From: an uncultured Pelagibacteraceae bacterium
Lineage (GTDB): Bacteria > Pseudomonadota > Alphaproteobacteria > Pelagibacterales > Pelagibacteraceae
DNA length: 64,000 nucleotides
Direction: 5' to 3'
Assembly (NCBI GenBank): GCA_902556905.1
Contig: CACDYK010000002.1
Location: 1-64,000 of the forward strand
Part shown: positions 51,197-60,438 of the stretch, in pieces
Position numbering within the stretch: the stretch's first letter is position 1
How the letters are laid out: every line of letters begins with the position of its first letter
Translations under genes and position numbers: made by a program
Notes under the pieces: generated by a model
What the model was told of the DNA's origin: nothing
The model's database searches: none
The model's input: the letters and a program-made list of their open reading frames with translations, nothing else

Positions 51197-53866
51197 ATGA
51201 CGCCAGGAACAAAAAATTCTTACAATTCTTTAGCCAATATTTCTGTTGGTGACAAAAATTATAAATTTTATTCTCTAAAAAATGCTGAACAAAATGGTCT
51301 TGATGGTATATCGAAATTACCAAAATCTTTAAAAGTTCTCTTAGAAAATCTACTAAGATATGAAGATGATTTGTCAGTAAATAAAAACCAAATTGAGTCG
51401 ATCAAAGAGTGGTTAAAATTAAAAAAATCAAATACTGAAATTGCATATCGACCAGCTAGAGTTTTGTTACAAGATTATACTGGTATCCCAGCTGTAGCTG
51501 ATTTGGCGGCGATGAGAGAAGCTGTAAAAGATAAAAATAAAGACCCAAATACTATTAACCCATTGTCAGCCGTTGATCTTGTAATCGATCACTCTGTTCA
51601 AGTAGATCAATCTGCTAAATCAGATTCTTTTGAAAACAATGTTGATATTGAATTTGAAAGAAATGGTGAAAGATATTCTTTTTTAAAATGGGGGCAACAA
51701 GCATTTAATAATTTTAGAATAGTTCCACCTGGAACTGGAATATGTCATCAAGTAAACTTAGAGTACCTATCAAAGGTAGTTTGGTCAGAAGAATTTGAAG
51801 GAGATAAATATTTATTTCCAGACACTTTAGTTGGTACTGATAGTCATACTACAATGGTTAATGGTTTGTCCGTATTAGGTTGGGGTGTTGGAGGTATTGA
51901 GGCTGAAGCAGGTATGTTGGGTCAGCCAATTTCAATGTTAATCCCAGAGGTTGTAGGATTTAAGGTTACAAATAAAATGCCAGAGGGAACAACAGCAACT
52001 GATTTAGTTTTAACAGTTGTTAAAATGTTAAGAGATAAAGGCGTGGTTGGAAAATTTGTTGAATTTTATGGCGAAGGTTTAAAAAACTTAACTCTTGCTG
52101 ATAGAGCAACAATTGCAAATATGGCTCCAGAATATGGTGCAACATGTGGTTTTTTTCCAATTGATGATGAAACATTAAAATATCTAAAATTCTCAGGAAG
52201 AGACCAACATACAGTTGATGTAGTTGAGCACTATGCAAAAGAACAAGGTTTATGGGCAAGCGATGAAATAGAATTTACAGATACTATCTCTTTAGATATG
52301 TCTACAGTGGTCCCAACAATTTCTGGACCTAAGAGACCTCAAGATAAAGTTTTACTAACAGATGCTCCAACTTCATTTAAAAAAGTGTTAGAAGAGGCAA
52401 CTAATAAAAAAGATCATTCAACATCTAAAGTTTCAAATACAGATTATGAAATTAAAGATGGTTCAATTTTAATTGCAGCAATAACATCATGCACTAATAC
52501 TTCAAATCCAAATGTTTTAATTGGAGCTGGATTACTTGCAAAAAAAGCTGTTGAATTAGGTTTGGAAGTAAAACCTTGGGTTAAAACATCTTTAGCTCCA
52601 GGCTCTCAGGTAGTCACTGATTATTTAGCAAAAGCTGGATTAAATACTTTTCTTGATAAACTAGGTTTTAATCTTGTGGGCTATGGATGTACAACATGTA
52701 TTGGAAATTCAGGACCACTGCCTGAAAATATAGTAAGTGCAATCCAAAAAGAAAATATTTATGCAGTTTCTGTTTTATCTGGAAATAGAAATTTTGAAGG
52801 AAGAATATCCCCTCATATCAAAGCAAATTATTTAGCTTCTCCTCCATTAGTTGTGGCTTACGCTCTGGCTGGACACATGGAAGTTGATTTATATAAAGAC
52901 GCTCTTGGTAAAGATAAAGATGGTAATAATATTTATTTAAAAGATATCTGGCCATCAAATAAAGAAATTGAAGATACTCTAAAACAATCTTTAAATGCTG
53001 AAATGTTTATTCAAAGATATTCAAATGTTTCAGAAGGACCCAGCCAATGGCAAGATATTAAAACAGAAAAAAGCAGTATTTATAGTTGGGATGAAGGATC
53101 AACATATGTAAAAAAACCTCCTTTCTTTGATAACTTATCAGATGAACCAGAAGGATTTAAAGAGATTAAAGATGCAAGACCTTTATTAATCTTAGGAGAC
53201 ATGGTTACTACAGATCATATTTCACCAGCAGGGAATATCCAAAAAGAAAGTCCAACTGGAGAATATTTTATGGAACACCAAATACTTCCTAAAGATTATA
53301 ATTCTTACGGATCAAGAAGAGGAAATCATGAAGTAATGATGAGAGGAACTTTTGCAAATATCAGAATTAAAAATGAGATGGCGCCAGGAACGGAAGGTGG
53401 ATTTACTAAGATTTATCCTGAAGAAAAAGTATTACCTGTTTATGATGCGGTTGTTGAATATAAAAAAAGAGGAACAGATTTGGTTGTCATAGGAGGAAAG
53501 GAATATGGAACTGGTTCCTCAAGAGATTGGGCAGCTAAGGGAACAAAATTATTAGGTGTTAAAGCAGTAATTGCTGAAAGTTTTGAGCGTATTCATAGGT
53601 CAAATTTAATAGGAATGGGAATTCTACCTTTGCAATTTACAAATAATGTAAATAGAAAAAATTTAAATTTAATAGGCTCAGAATTGATTAATGTTCTTGA
53701 TGTTGAAAAAGGTATAAATCCATCTGAAGAGGTGACTATTGAGATAAAATATGCTTCAGGGGATATTAAAAAAATTAAAACTTTATGCAGAATTGATACT
53801 AAAAATGAATTAGAGTATTATAAAAATGGAGGTATTCTCCAATATGTTTTAAGGAATATGATTTAG
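51197..53866 (+). CDS. acnA: Aconitate hydratase A
   Basis: The 889-residue protein is a full-length AcnA-type aconitase. The cluster-ligand cysteines are in AITSCTNTSNPN near 434-445 and GYGCTTCIGNSGP near 500-512; the substrate-binding DSHTTMVNGL block lies near 216-225 and the swivel-domain GSSRDWAAKG near 775-784. It converts citrate to isocitrate in the TCA cycle. It follows the LysE gene after one base and is followed two bases later by a membrane TPR-like protein. Confidence 0.95.
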   Translation: MTPGTKNSYNSLANISVGDKNYKFYSLKNAEQNGLDGISKLPKSLKVLLENLLRYEDDLSVNKNQIESIKEWLKLKKSNTEIAYRPARVLLQDYTGIPAVADLAAMREAVKDKNKDPNTINPLSAVDLVIDHSVQVDQSAKSDSFENNVDIEFERNGERYSFLKWGQQAFNNFRIVPPGTGICHQVNLEYLSKVVWSEEFEGDKYLFPDTLVGTDSHTTMVNGLSVLGWGVGGIEAEAGMLGQPISMLIPEVVGFKVTNKMPEGTTATDLVLTVVKMLRDKGVVGKFVEFYGEGLKNLTLADRATIANMAPEYGATCGFFPIDDETLKYLKFSGRDQHTVDVVEHYAKEQGLWASDEIEFTDTISLDMSTVVPTISGPKRPQDKVLLTDAPTSFKKVLEEATNKKDHSTSKVSNTDYEIKDGSILIAAITSCTNTSNPNVLIGAGLLAKKAVELGLEVKPWVKTSLAPGSQVVTDYLAKAGLNTFLDKLGFNLVGYGCTTCIGNSGPLPENIVSAIQKENIYAVSVLSGNRNFEGRISPHIKANYLASPPLVVAYALAGHMEVDLYKDALGKDKDGNNIYLKDIWPSNKEIEDTLKQSLNAEMFIQRYSNVSEGPSQWQDIKTEKSSIYSWDEGSTYVKKPPFFDNLSDEPEGFKEIKDARPLLILGDMVTTDHISPAGNIQKESPTGEYFMEHQILPKDYNSYGSRRGNHEVMMRGTFANIRIKNEMAPGTEGGFTKIYPEEKVLPVYDAVVEYKKRGTDLVVIGGKEYGTGSSRDWAAKGTKLLGVKAVIAESFERIHRSNLIGMGILPLQFTNNVNRKNLNLIGSELINVLDVEKGINPSEEVTIEIKYASGDIKKIKTLCRIDTKNELEYYKNGGILQYVLRNMI

Positions 53867-53868
53867 TT

Positions 53869-54513
53869 ATGGAAGAAGATATTTCAATTATTAATAGCAA
53901 TACAAGAAATGAAAAAGTAAGAAACTTTCTTGTTAATAATAAGAATAAAATTATATCAACAATAGTAATCTTGATTATTATTCTAGTAGGTACTTATGGT
54001 TTTGATAGCTATAAAAATAATAAGAAAAAAGAAATTTCTAATAAATTTAATTCAACTACTTTAAATCATTCTGAAAGTACGAAAGAAATAACAGTTCGAA
54101 ATTTAGTTGAAATTATTAATGAAGAAGACCCAACTTATTCACCTTTATCTCTATATTTTATCATCGACAACAAACTAATTTCTAATCAAAGTGAAATAAA
54201 CAGTTATTTTGATAGTGTAATTGAAAAAACGTCGCTCGATGAAGAAATTAAAAACTTAGTTATTTATAAAAAAGCATTATTTAACTCCGATCAGGCTCAA
54301 GAAAGTGAACTACTGAATATTTTAAATCCATTGATTAATTCTAAAAGTGTATGGAAATCACATGCTTTATATTTAATGGCTGAGTATTTCTACTCCAAAG
54401 ATCAAAAACAAAAATCTAAAGAATTTTTCAATCAAATTGCTAATTTAGAGGACGCCAATCCAGATATAAAGCTTCAAGCACAAAAACGATTGAATAGAGA
54501 TTTGAGTGATTAA
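53869..54513 (+). CDS. YfgM-like membrane-anchored TPR-region protein
   Basis: The 214-residue protein has one membrane helix at about 29-48 after a hydrophilic cytoplasmic N-terminus, and then an alpha-helical, lysine-rich region (about 50-214) of the kind found in YfgM/TPR_21 proteins. YfgM is a partner of envelope secretion factors and often lies beside bamB, as here. The next gene begins at a GTG that overlaps this stop by eight bases. TPR repeats are not obvious by eye, so the family call rests mainly on topology and neighbourhood. Confidence 0.72.
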   Translation: MEEDISIINSNTRNEKVRNFLVNNKNKIISTIVILIIILVGTYGFDSYKNNKKKEISNKFNSTTLNHSESTKEITVRNLVEIINEEDPTYSPLSLYFIIDNKLISNQSEINSYFDSVIEKTSLDEEIKNLVIYKKALFNSDQAQESELLNILNPLINSKSVWKSHALYLMAEYFYSKDQKQKSKEFFNQIANLEDANPDIKLQAQKRLNRDLSD

Positions 54514-55804
54514 AGTAATTTTATTAATTTTTACATTATTATTTCTATCAAATTGCTCTATCAGTGAAAATTCTCGTATTTGGACCGATAAAGAGGAAAA
54601 ATTAGAAAATCAAAAAAATACAAAGAAATTATTTGCTAAAGAAGAAAAAATAATCACTGAGTTAAATCCTGAGTTAAAGCTTGATTTTTCTAAACTCAAA
54701 TTAAATAATTATATTATAGATAATAAAAATAATTTTGGAGCTCAAAATTATAGTGGTCTTAATCAAAAAAAAGGTTCTTATAAATTTTCTAAAATTGAAG
54801 ATCCTAATCATTTAAATTACAAACCAATTTTTTTAAATGATGGACTTATATTTTTTGATAAAAAAGGAACGATTATTAGATATGATAATAATAAAAAGAT
54901 AGTTTGGAAAAAAAATCATTACTCGAAGTCAGAAAAAAAACTAAGCCCAAAATTATACTTTTTATTAGATGATCAAAATTTATTAGTAGCAGATAGTATT
55001 GCAAAGTATTATTCAATTAATATTAAATCTGGGGAATTAAATTGGTCAAAAAATGGAAGCTATTCTTTTAACTCTGACATAAAAAAAAAAGATAATAAAT
55101 TTTTTATAGTTGACTATAAAAATACTTTAAGATCCTTTAGTATAGATGATGGGTCTGAGTTATGGAATTTTCAAACAGAAGATTCTTTTGCAATATCAGA
55201 TAATAAAAACTCTTTAATTATTGTTGAAGATTTGGTTGTTTTTAGTAGCTCTATTGGCGATATTACTGCTATCAATATGGAATCGGGTTTAATTACATGG
55301 CAGCTTCCAACTCAGAGTAGCAATATAATAAATGAGTCATATAATTTTAAAACTTCAAAATTAGTTTCTGATGGAAAATCTATTTATTTTTCAAATAATA
55401 AAGGTGAATTTTATTCAATAGACCTTAAAACTGGAGTTACAAATTGGATAAATGAAATTTATTCAAATATAACACCCACTATCACAGGAAATCTAATTTT
55501 TACAGTATCTAATGAAGGTTATTTATATGTATTAGAAAAGAATACTGGAAATATTATTCGTGTAACAAATCTTTATGAAAATTATAAAGAAAAAAAACGT
55601 AAAAATATAAAGCCAATCGGTTTTGTTATTGGAAAGACAAATTTATATTTAATAAATAATGATGGTAAAATGATAGTAGTTGATTTAGTTACTGGAAATG
55701 CAACTAACACTATTAAGGTTTCAAATAGTCTATTGTCTGAACCATTTATTTTTAATAATAATTTATTTATAATTAAAAATGGATCTATTGTTCAGTACAA
55801 TTAA
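54506..55804 (+). CDS. bamB: BamB-like PQQ-repeat lipoprotein
   Basis: The 432-residue protein starts at a GTG overlapping the upstream stop. It has a lipoprotein signal LLFLSNCSI with the lipidated cysteine at about residue 17, and then a series of PQQ/beta-propeller repeats with blocks such as GELNWSKNG, GSELWNFQTE, GLITWQLPT and GVTNWINEI, spaced about 40 residues apart. BamB is the outer-membrane assembly lipoprotein. The context (YfgM-like gene before it) supports this. The der GTPase gene often found near is absent. Confidence 0.85.
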   Translation: MIKVILLIFTLLFLSNCSISENSRIWTDKEEKLENQKNTKKLFAKEEKIITELNPELKLDFSKLKLNNYIIDNKNNFGAQNYSGLNQKKGSYKFSKIEDPNHLNYKPIFLNDGLIFFDKKGTIIRYDNNKKIVWKKNHYSKSEKKLSPKLYFLLDDQNLLVADSIAKYYSINIKSGELNWSKNGSYSFNSDIKKKDNKFFIVDYKNTLRSFSIDDGSELWNFQTEDSFAISDNKNSLIIVEDLVVFSSSIGDITAINMESGLITWQLPTQSSNIINESYNFKTSKLVSDGKSIYFSNNKGEFYSIDLKTGVTNWINEIYSNITPTITGNLIFTVSNEGYLYVLEKNTGNIIRVTNLYENYKEKKRKNIKPIGFVIGKTNLYLINNDGKMIVVDLVTGNATNTIKVSNSLLSEPFIFNNNLFIIKNGSIVQYN

Positions 55805-55806
55805 GA

Positions 55807-56235
55807 ATGTTCTTAAATTTTTTAGATAGAGTAGGTAGAAAAAAAGTAGTTTTAGATAGAGGACCTTCTCACCCAAGATTTGATGAAGCTAAACCTTGGA
55901 TGAATAGATATTATGTTTTATTAAGGTATCGACCAAGGTGGTTTCCATTTAATATATTAATTCATGAAATGTTGGCTGACGATCATGGAGACGGAGTTCA
56001 TAACCACACTTTCCCCTATATAACAATTATATTGAGAGGAGGATATTGGGAAACCTTAACTACAGGTAAATATTGGAGACCTCCTGGATATATTGGTTTT
56101 AGATCTGCAAATAACTTACATAGAGTTGATCTTAAACCAGGAACAAGACCTTTGACATTATTTATATCAGGACCTTTTGGATTAAGAAAAGGTCCAAGGT
56201 CAGAATATGGAATAGATTTTAAGACTAAAAAATGA
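55807..56235 (+). CDS. Cupin-like protein of unknown function
   Basis: The 142-residue protein has a DGVHNHTFPYITIILRGGYW-type block near residues 62-81, with an H-x-H pair and a strand-turn glycine, and a second GYIGFRSANNLHRVDL block near 97-112 with a further histidine, resembling the two cupin motifs of small metal-binding proteins. The metal-ligand set seems partial (no clear glutamate), so activity is open. It starts two bases after bamB and overlaps the ZapE-like gene by four bases. I cannot assign a substrate. Confidence 0.7.
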   Translation: MFLNFLDRVGRKKVVLDRGPSHPRFDEAKPWMNRYYVLLRYRPRWFPFNILIHEMLADDHGDGVHNHTFPYITIILRGGYWETLTTGKYWRPPGYIGFRSANNLHRVDLKPGTRPLTLFISGPFGLRKGPRSEYGIDFKTKK

Positions 56236-57290
56236 ATTTAAATAAATTATTTCTAAATCATTGTAAAAAAAATAATTTAGAAATTAATCCTAATCAGTTA
56301 AATTTAATAGAAGAGCTTGATAACTTTTATAATCTAAATTTTAATAAATCCTTTTTTAAAACAATATTTTCTACACGAGATAATAAAATTGGATTTTATT
56401 TACAAGGTGATGTCGGTGTAGGTAAAACAATGATCTTAAATTTTTTTTATGAAAATTTTAAGTTTTCAAAACAAAGACTTCATTTTAACGAGTTTATGAT
56501 TAGTTTTCATGATTTTGTATTTAAAAATAAAGGGATTAACCATAAAAATATCATTGATAAATTCGTTAATAAATTATCAAAGAAATATCAATTGATTTAT
56601 TTTGATGAATTTCAGGTTACAAACATTGCGGATGCAATGATTTTAGGAAACCTATTTAAGAAAATATTTGATAAAAATATAAAAATATTATTTTCATCTA
56701 ACGTAAAAATTAATGATCTTTATAAAGATGGGTTGCAGAGAGATCAGTTTCTTCCTTTTATAAAGATAATAAAAAATAAATGTTATCAAAAAAATCTTAT
56801 AATTGAAGAAGATTATAGAAAATCTCAAAATAAAAAAAATGAAAGATTTTTTTATCCGTTAAATGAAAAAACTAATTTTAAAGTTAACAAATATTTTAGA
56901 AAAATCACTAAAAATTTAACTCTTAAAGAGAAAGTTTTAACAATTAAAGGAAGAAAGTTTATCATCAAGAATTATTTTGATGGTATTGCAAGATTTAATT
57001 TTAAAGATTTATGTGCAAAAAATATTGGAGCTGAAGATTATATAAAAATTGCTGAAAAATGTGATTTTATAATAATAGAAAATATTCCTAATTTTAATAA
57101 TGTTAATTCAAATCAGCAACAAAGATTTATAACTTTAATTGATATTATTTATGAAAAAAGTATTCCACTTATGATAACTTCTCAGTCAAAATTAGACTCG
57201 TTAAGTTCGTCTGATTATTTGAAACAATCTTTTAAAAGAACAATTAGTAGACTCTATCAATTAACATCAGTTAAATTAAATTATCTATAA
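56232..57290 (+). CDS. zapE: ZapE-like AFG1-family ATPase
   Basis: The 352-residue ATPase has Walker A QGDVGVGKTM near residues 56-65, Walker B LIYFDEFQVTN near 121-131 and sensor-like SSNVKIN near 153. The C-terminal segment with DFIIIENIP and RFITLIDIIYE is typical of the AFG1/ZapE family. ZapE is linked to Z-ring stability at division in other proteobacteria. The gene is lysine- and asparagine-rich, like its AT-rich neighbours. It ends 10 bases inside the stop of the convergent gene. Confidence 0.87.
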   Translation: MNLNKLFLNHCKKNNLEINPNQLNLIEELDNFYNLNFNKSFFKTIFSTRDNKIGFYLQGDVGVGKTMILNFFYENFKFSKQRLHFNEFMISFHDFVFKNKGINHKNIIDKFVNKLSKKYQLIYFDEFQVTNIADAMILGNLFKKIFDKNIKILFSSNVKINDLYKDGLQRDQFLPFIKIIKNKCYQKNLIIEEDYRKSQNKKNERFFYPLNEKTNFKVNKYFRKITKNLTLKEKVLTIKGRKFIIKNYFDGIARFNFKDLCAKNIGAEDYIKIAEKCDFIIIENIPNFNNVNSNQQQRFITLIDIIYEKSIPLMITSQSKLDSLSSSDYLKQSFKRTISRLYQLTSVKLNYL

Positions 57291-57742
57291 GGGTCGTAAG
57301 CCCATTGCAAAATTGCCTGTCTTTGTCTTCTTCTGCATCCCAAATCACCTTTTTCACAGTTTTTCTCTATTGCCAAAACATGTCTTCTAAAGTTTTTCCA
57401 TCTTTTAATTTGTATCTTGTCCATTGCCGGAATTCTTCTTCCATTAGTGAATCTACAATACCATTGAAACCAACCTAGAGGGTCTTCTTTAAATATCCAT
57501 CCTTTTTCAATCCAATGTTCTCTTGACAGTCCCGAAACAACCTTAAATCTATTTAAGCTTGTATCAAAAGTTTTACTTAATTTAGCATTTTTGAACCATA
57601 CTTTTGGATATTCTTTAATATCTAATCCGAAGTACGCGCCACCAAAAACTCCTAATTCCATCATCCTTTTTGGAGTTAATTCTGGTTTAAAAATTTTATA
57701 AAAATCTAAATTAATAATTTTTTTTTTTGAAATTTTTTTCAT
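57281..57742 (-). CDS. Conserved aromatic- and arginine-rich protein of unknown function
   Basis: I place the start at the ATG at 57742, giving about 153 residues; a TTG 12 bases upstream is less likely. The protein is rich in tryptophan, tyrosine and arginine, with a block WIEKGWIFKEDPLGWFQWY near 96-114 and RRRQRQAILQWAYDPYR at the C-terminus. There is no signal peptide or membrane segment. I recall homologous proteins of this type in diverse organisms, but no function. It is the last gene on this strand after diaminopropionate ammonia-lyase, and overlaps the ZapE stop by ten bases. Confidence 0.75.
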   Translation of the reverse strand: MKKISKKKIINLDFYKIFKPELTPKRMMELGVFGGAYFGLDIKEYPKVWFKNAKLSKTFDTSLNRFKVVSGLSREHWIEKGWIFKEDPLGWFQWYCRFTNGRRIPAMDKIQIKRWKNFRRHVLAIEKNCEKGDLGCRRRQRQAILQWAYDPYR

Positions 57743-57756
57743 AGAATTTAACAAAC

Positions 57757-58884
57757 TTAATTATTTATAAGTTTTTTATACATTTCTTTATCAGTATCAC
57801 CCTCGCATCCAATAACTAGAACATTTGATTTCTTATCAAGCTGTAAATTTTCTTTAACATTTTGATCTTCACAACTAGCAATTAAACTTATTACTCCTGG
57901 TGCAGAATTTTCTCCTGCTATAATCTTTTCATCACTAAAGCTTGAGTTTCCAAGTAATTTCATCGTTTTTGCAATATCATCATCAGGAAGACTGATGCAA
58001 TGCTTAACTGAATTCTTCAGAATTTCCCATGGGACCAATGATACCTCTCCACAAGACATGCCACCCATCAAACTCTCTCTTTTAATGTCAATTTTTTCTA
58101 TTTTTCCAGTTTTAATACTTTCTAAAACGCAAGCTGCACTATCAGGCTCAACCACTAAAGTAATAGGAATATAATCTAAATATCTTGCAATACCTGCTAC
58201 CATTGCTCCAGCCATTCCCCCAACACCTGCTTGTAAAATTACATGAGAAATTTTTTCATTATTAATTTGATCAGCAATTTCTTTCATCATTACAGTATAA
58301 CCAGCCATAGTATAAGTAGGAACTTGTATGTAATCTTTCCAAGCTACATCTTGAACTATTTGCCAGTCATTTTCAGTAGATTGCTTGATGCATTCAATTA
58401 ATGATTTTTCATAATTACCTTTTACTTTGACCACATCTGCTCCAAGGTCTGACATAGCTTGACCTCGAGCATCACTTACAAATTCACTAATAAAAATTTT
58501 ACATTCTAAACCTAATCTTCTTGCACCCCACGCAACAGATCGCCCATGATTTCCAGCAGTAGCAGTTGCAACTACAATGTCCTTATTCCCTTGGGTTACT
58601 TTTTCAACTGCATAAGCACCACCTAGAGCTTTAAATGATTTTAAATCAAATCTTTTACTTTCATCTTTGTAAAATATGTTATTTAAATTTAATTCTTTAG
58701 ATAATTTATTTAAAGAAATTAAAGGAGTAGGGTTATATCCCTCCCATTTTGAAATACTTGAATAAGCATTATCAATCTCTTTTTCTGACAATGAACTTAG
58801 AATTTTTTTTTTATCAAATGAATAATTTTTATTATTTAAAAATTCTGAAAATTTCCATTGATGACCGTTGGATAGAATTGTCAT
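57757..58884 (-). CDS. Diaminopropionate ammonia-lyase-like PLP enzyme
   Basis: The 375-residue protein is a fold-type II PLP enzyme. The Schiff-base lysine is in DESKRFDLKSFKALGGAYA near residue 82, and TATAGNHGRSVAWGARRL near 108-125 holds the phosphate/substrate loop. The overall length, and an extended N-terminus before the lysine, match the YgeX/diaminopropionate ammonia-lyase group rather than threonine synthase. The expected reaction is 2,3-diaminopropionate to pyruvate and ammonia, with serine or threonine as alternatives. It is three bases from the GlnT-like gene, which could capture the released ammonium. Confidence 0.83.
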   Translation of the reverse strand: MTILSNGHQWKFSEFLNNKNYSFDKKKILSSLSEKEIDNAYSSISKWEGYNPTPLISLNKLSKELNLNNIFYKDESKRFDLKSFKALGGAYAVEKVTQGNKDIVVATATAGNHGRSVAWGARRLGLECKIFISEFVSDARGQAMSDLGADVVKVKGNYEKSLIECIKQSTENDWQIVQDVAWKDYIQVPTYTMAGYTVMMKEIADQINNEKISHVILQAGVGGMAGAMVAGIARYLDYIPITLVVEPDSAACVLESIKTGKIEKIDIKRESLMGGMSCGEVSLVPWEILKNSVKHCISLPDDDIAKTMKLLGNSSFSDEKIIAGENSAPGVISLIASCEDQNVKENLQLDKKSNVLVIGCEGDTDKEMYKKLINN

Positions 58885-58887
58885 AAT

Positions 58888-60213
58888 CTAACAGTCTAGA
58901 GTATTATCTTTTTCCCACTTGGTAATAGGCTTTGTTTTGTCAAAGTTTTCTTTTGAACTAAACTCTTTTATTTCTGAGTTTCTTAGTTTTATAAAACTTT
59001 CAACAGCATCTTTTCCAAAAGCCTCACTCATTTCTTTATTATTTTTTAATTGATCTAAAGATTGCTCTAATTGATCTGGAAGTTTAGGTAAATCTGGATA
59101 TTTAGCGTAGTCTGTGTACATATTACAATCCAAAGGTTTTCCTGGATCAACATTATTTTTTAAGCCATACAATCCAGCGGCTAAAACACTAGCTTGTAAT
59201 AAATAAGGGTTTACTGAACCATCCATTAATCTTAATTCAAACCTACCTGGGTCTGGAATTCTTATCATGTGTGTTCTATTATTGCCGGTATAAGAAATAC
59301 TACTAGGAGACCAAGATGCACCAGATTTTGTTGGTGGAGCATTTATTCTTCTATAGCTATTGATTGTTGGATTAAAAAAAGCAGATAAAGATGATGCATT
59401 TTTAATAACACCCCCTAAAAAATTATATGCCATTTTACTTAATCCAAGTTTGTCTGATTTATCTAAAAATTTATTTTTCTTTCCTTGCCATACAGACACA
59501 TGAGCATGACAGCCATTACCAGTTAAATTCTCAAATGGCTTAGGCATAAACGTGGCTCTTAATCCATGTTTTTCAGCTATTGTTTTAACCATGTATTTAA
59601 AAAAAGTATGTCTATCTGCGGTTTTTAGGCAATCTGAGTAATCCCAATTCATTTCAAATTGACCGTTAGCATCTTCATGGTCATTTTGATACGGACCCCA
59701 TCCCATTTCAATCATACAGTCACAAATTTCTTTAATTAAATCGTATCTTCTCATTAATGCCGATTGATCGTAGCATGGTTTTGATTGAGTATCTCTAGGA
59801 TCAGCAATAGAATTACCGTCTTGAGAGATTAAAAAATATTCACATTCAACACCTGATTTCATCGTTAAATTTTGTTCTTTAAGTTTTTTAATTTGCTTTT
59901 TAAGCATCACTCTTGGAGATGCATCAACAGGCTTACCATTCATCCACAAGTCTGAAGCCAACCAACCAACTTCTTTGTTCCAAGGTAATTGAATTAAACT
60001 ATCAGGATCCGGAATACCAAACATGTCTGAGTCTGCAGGAGACATGTCCAGCCAAGCAGCAAATCCTGCAAATCCTGCACCAGCACCTTGCATCTCTTTT
60101 ATTGCATGAGCGGGCACTAGTTTTGATCTAAGTACACCAAATAAATCTACGAAACTGATTAAAAAATATTTTATTTTTTTTTGTTTAGCAATTTTGAATA
60201 AATTTTTAGCCAC
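58888..60213 (-). CDS. Glutamine synthetase-family ligase, GlnT/gamma-glutamylmethylamide synthetase (GmaS)-like
   Basis: The 441-residue protein is of the GlnT/GmaS branch: an N-terminal KYFLISFVDLFGVLRSKLVP block near 15-34, GAGFAGFAAWLDMSP near 46-60, NDHEDANGQFEMNWDYSD near 170-187, a NGCHAHVSVW nucleotide segment near 233 and an RFELRLMDGSVNPYL segment near 329. It would ligate glutamate with ammonium or methylamine using ATP. The near presence of AmtB and a GlxD-like subunit recalls methylamine/N-methylglutamate clusters, so methylamine is a credible substrate. GlnT and GmaS cannot be separated by eye. Confidence 0.82.
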   Translation of the reverse strand: MAKNLFKIAKQKKIKYFLISFVDLFGVLRSKLVPAHAIKEMQGAGAGFAGFAAWLDMSPADSDMFGIPDPDSLIQLPWNKEVGWLASDLWMNGKPVDASPRVMLKKQIKKLKEQNLTMKSGVECEYFLISQDGNSIADPRDTQSKPCYDQSALMRRYDLIKEICDCMIEMGWGPYQNDHEDANGQFEMNWDYSDCLKTADRHTFFKYMVKTIAEKHGLRATFMPKPFENLTGNGCHAHVSVWQGKKNKFLDKSDKLGLSKMAYNFLGGVIKNASSLSAFFNPTINSYRRINAPPTKSGASWSPSSISYTGNNRTHMIRIPDPGRFELRLMDGSVNPYLLQASVLAAGLYGLKNNVDPGKPLDCNMYTDYAKYPDLPKLPDQLEQSLDQLKNNKEMSEAFGKDAVESFIKLRNSEIKEFSSKENFDKTKPITKWEKDNTLDC

Positions 60214-60233
60214 GATTTAAGTTATCACAATTA

Positions 60234-60383
60234 TCAAAAAAAAGAAAAAATAGTTTCCTTATAATAAATTAAATTCACAACTATTATTATAATTACCGCA
60301 AGTATTACACCATACTTTGCTTTAGGAAAAGCAACACCCCGCATTTTTGTGGGTCTTAATTCTTCTTTATTTTCTTCTGTCAT
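60234..60383 (-). CDS. Small single-pass membrane protein (49 residues), unannotated-size ORF
   Basis: A 49-codon frame from an ATG at 60383 to a TGA at 60234 encodes a charged N-terminus (MTEENKEELRPTKMRG) and one hydrophobic helix (YGVILAVIIIIVVNLIYY, about 24-41), with a short lysine/phenylalanine tail. It is between the glxD/amt side and GlnT on the same strand. No clear ribosome-binding site precedes it, and upstream lies a terminator, so expression is uncertain; the codon composition and typical small-protein topology favour a real gene. I do not recognise it. Confidence 0.5.
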   Translation of the reverse strand: MTEENKEELRPTKMRGVAFPKAKYGVILAVIIIIVVNLIYYKETIFSFF

Positions 60384-60390
60384 ATTTTTT

Positions 60391-60423
60391 AAAAAAAAAG
60401 GGCGCCACATTTAAGTAGCGCCC
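60391..60423 (-). terminator. Intrinsic terminator of the amtB operon
   Basis: On the minus strand GGGCGC, a 12-base loop containing TACTTAAATGTG, and GCGCCC are followed by ten Ts (60390-60399 region). The stem's GC content is far above the surroundings. It lies 15 bases after the stop of the 74-residue gene, so it ends the amtB transcript before the small ORF and GlnT gene. Confidence 0.88.
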
Positions 60424-60438
60424 AAATTTTATTTTCAA

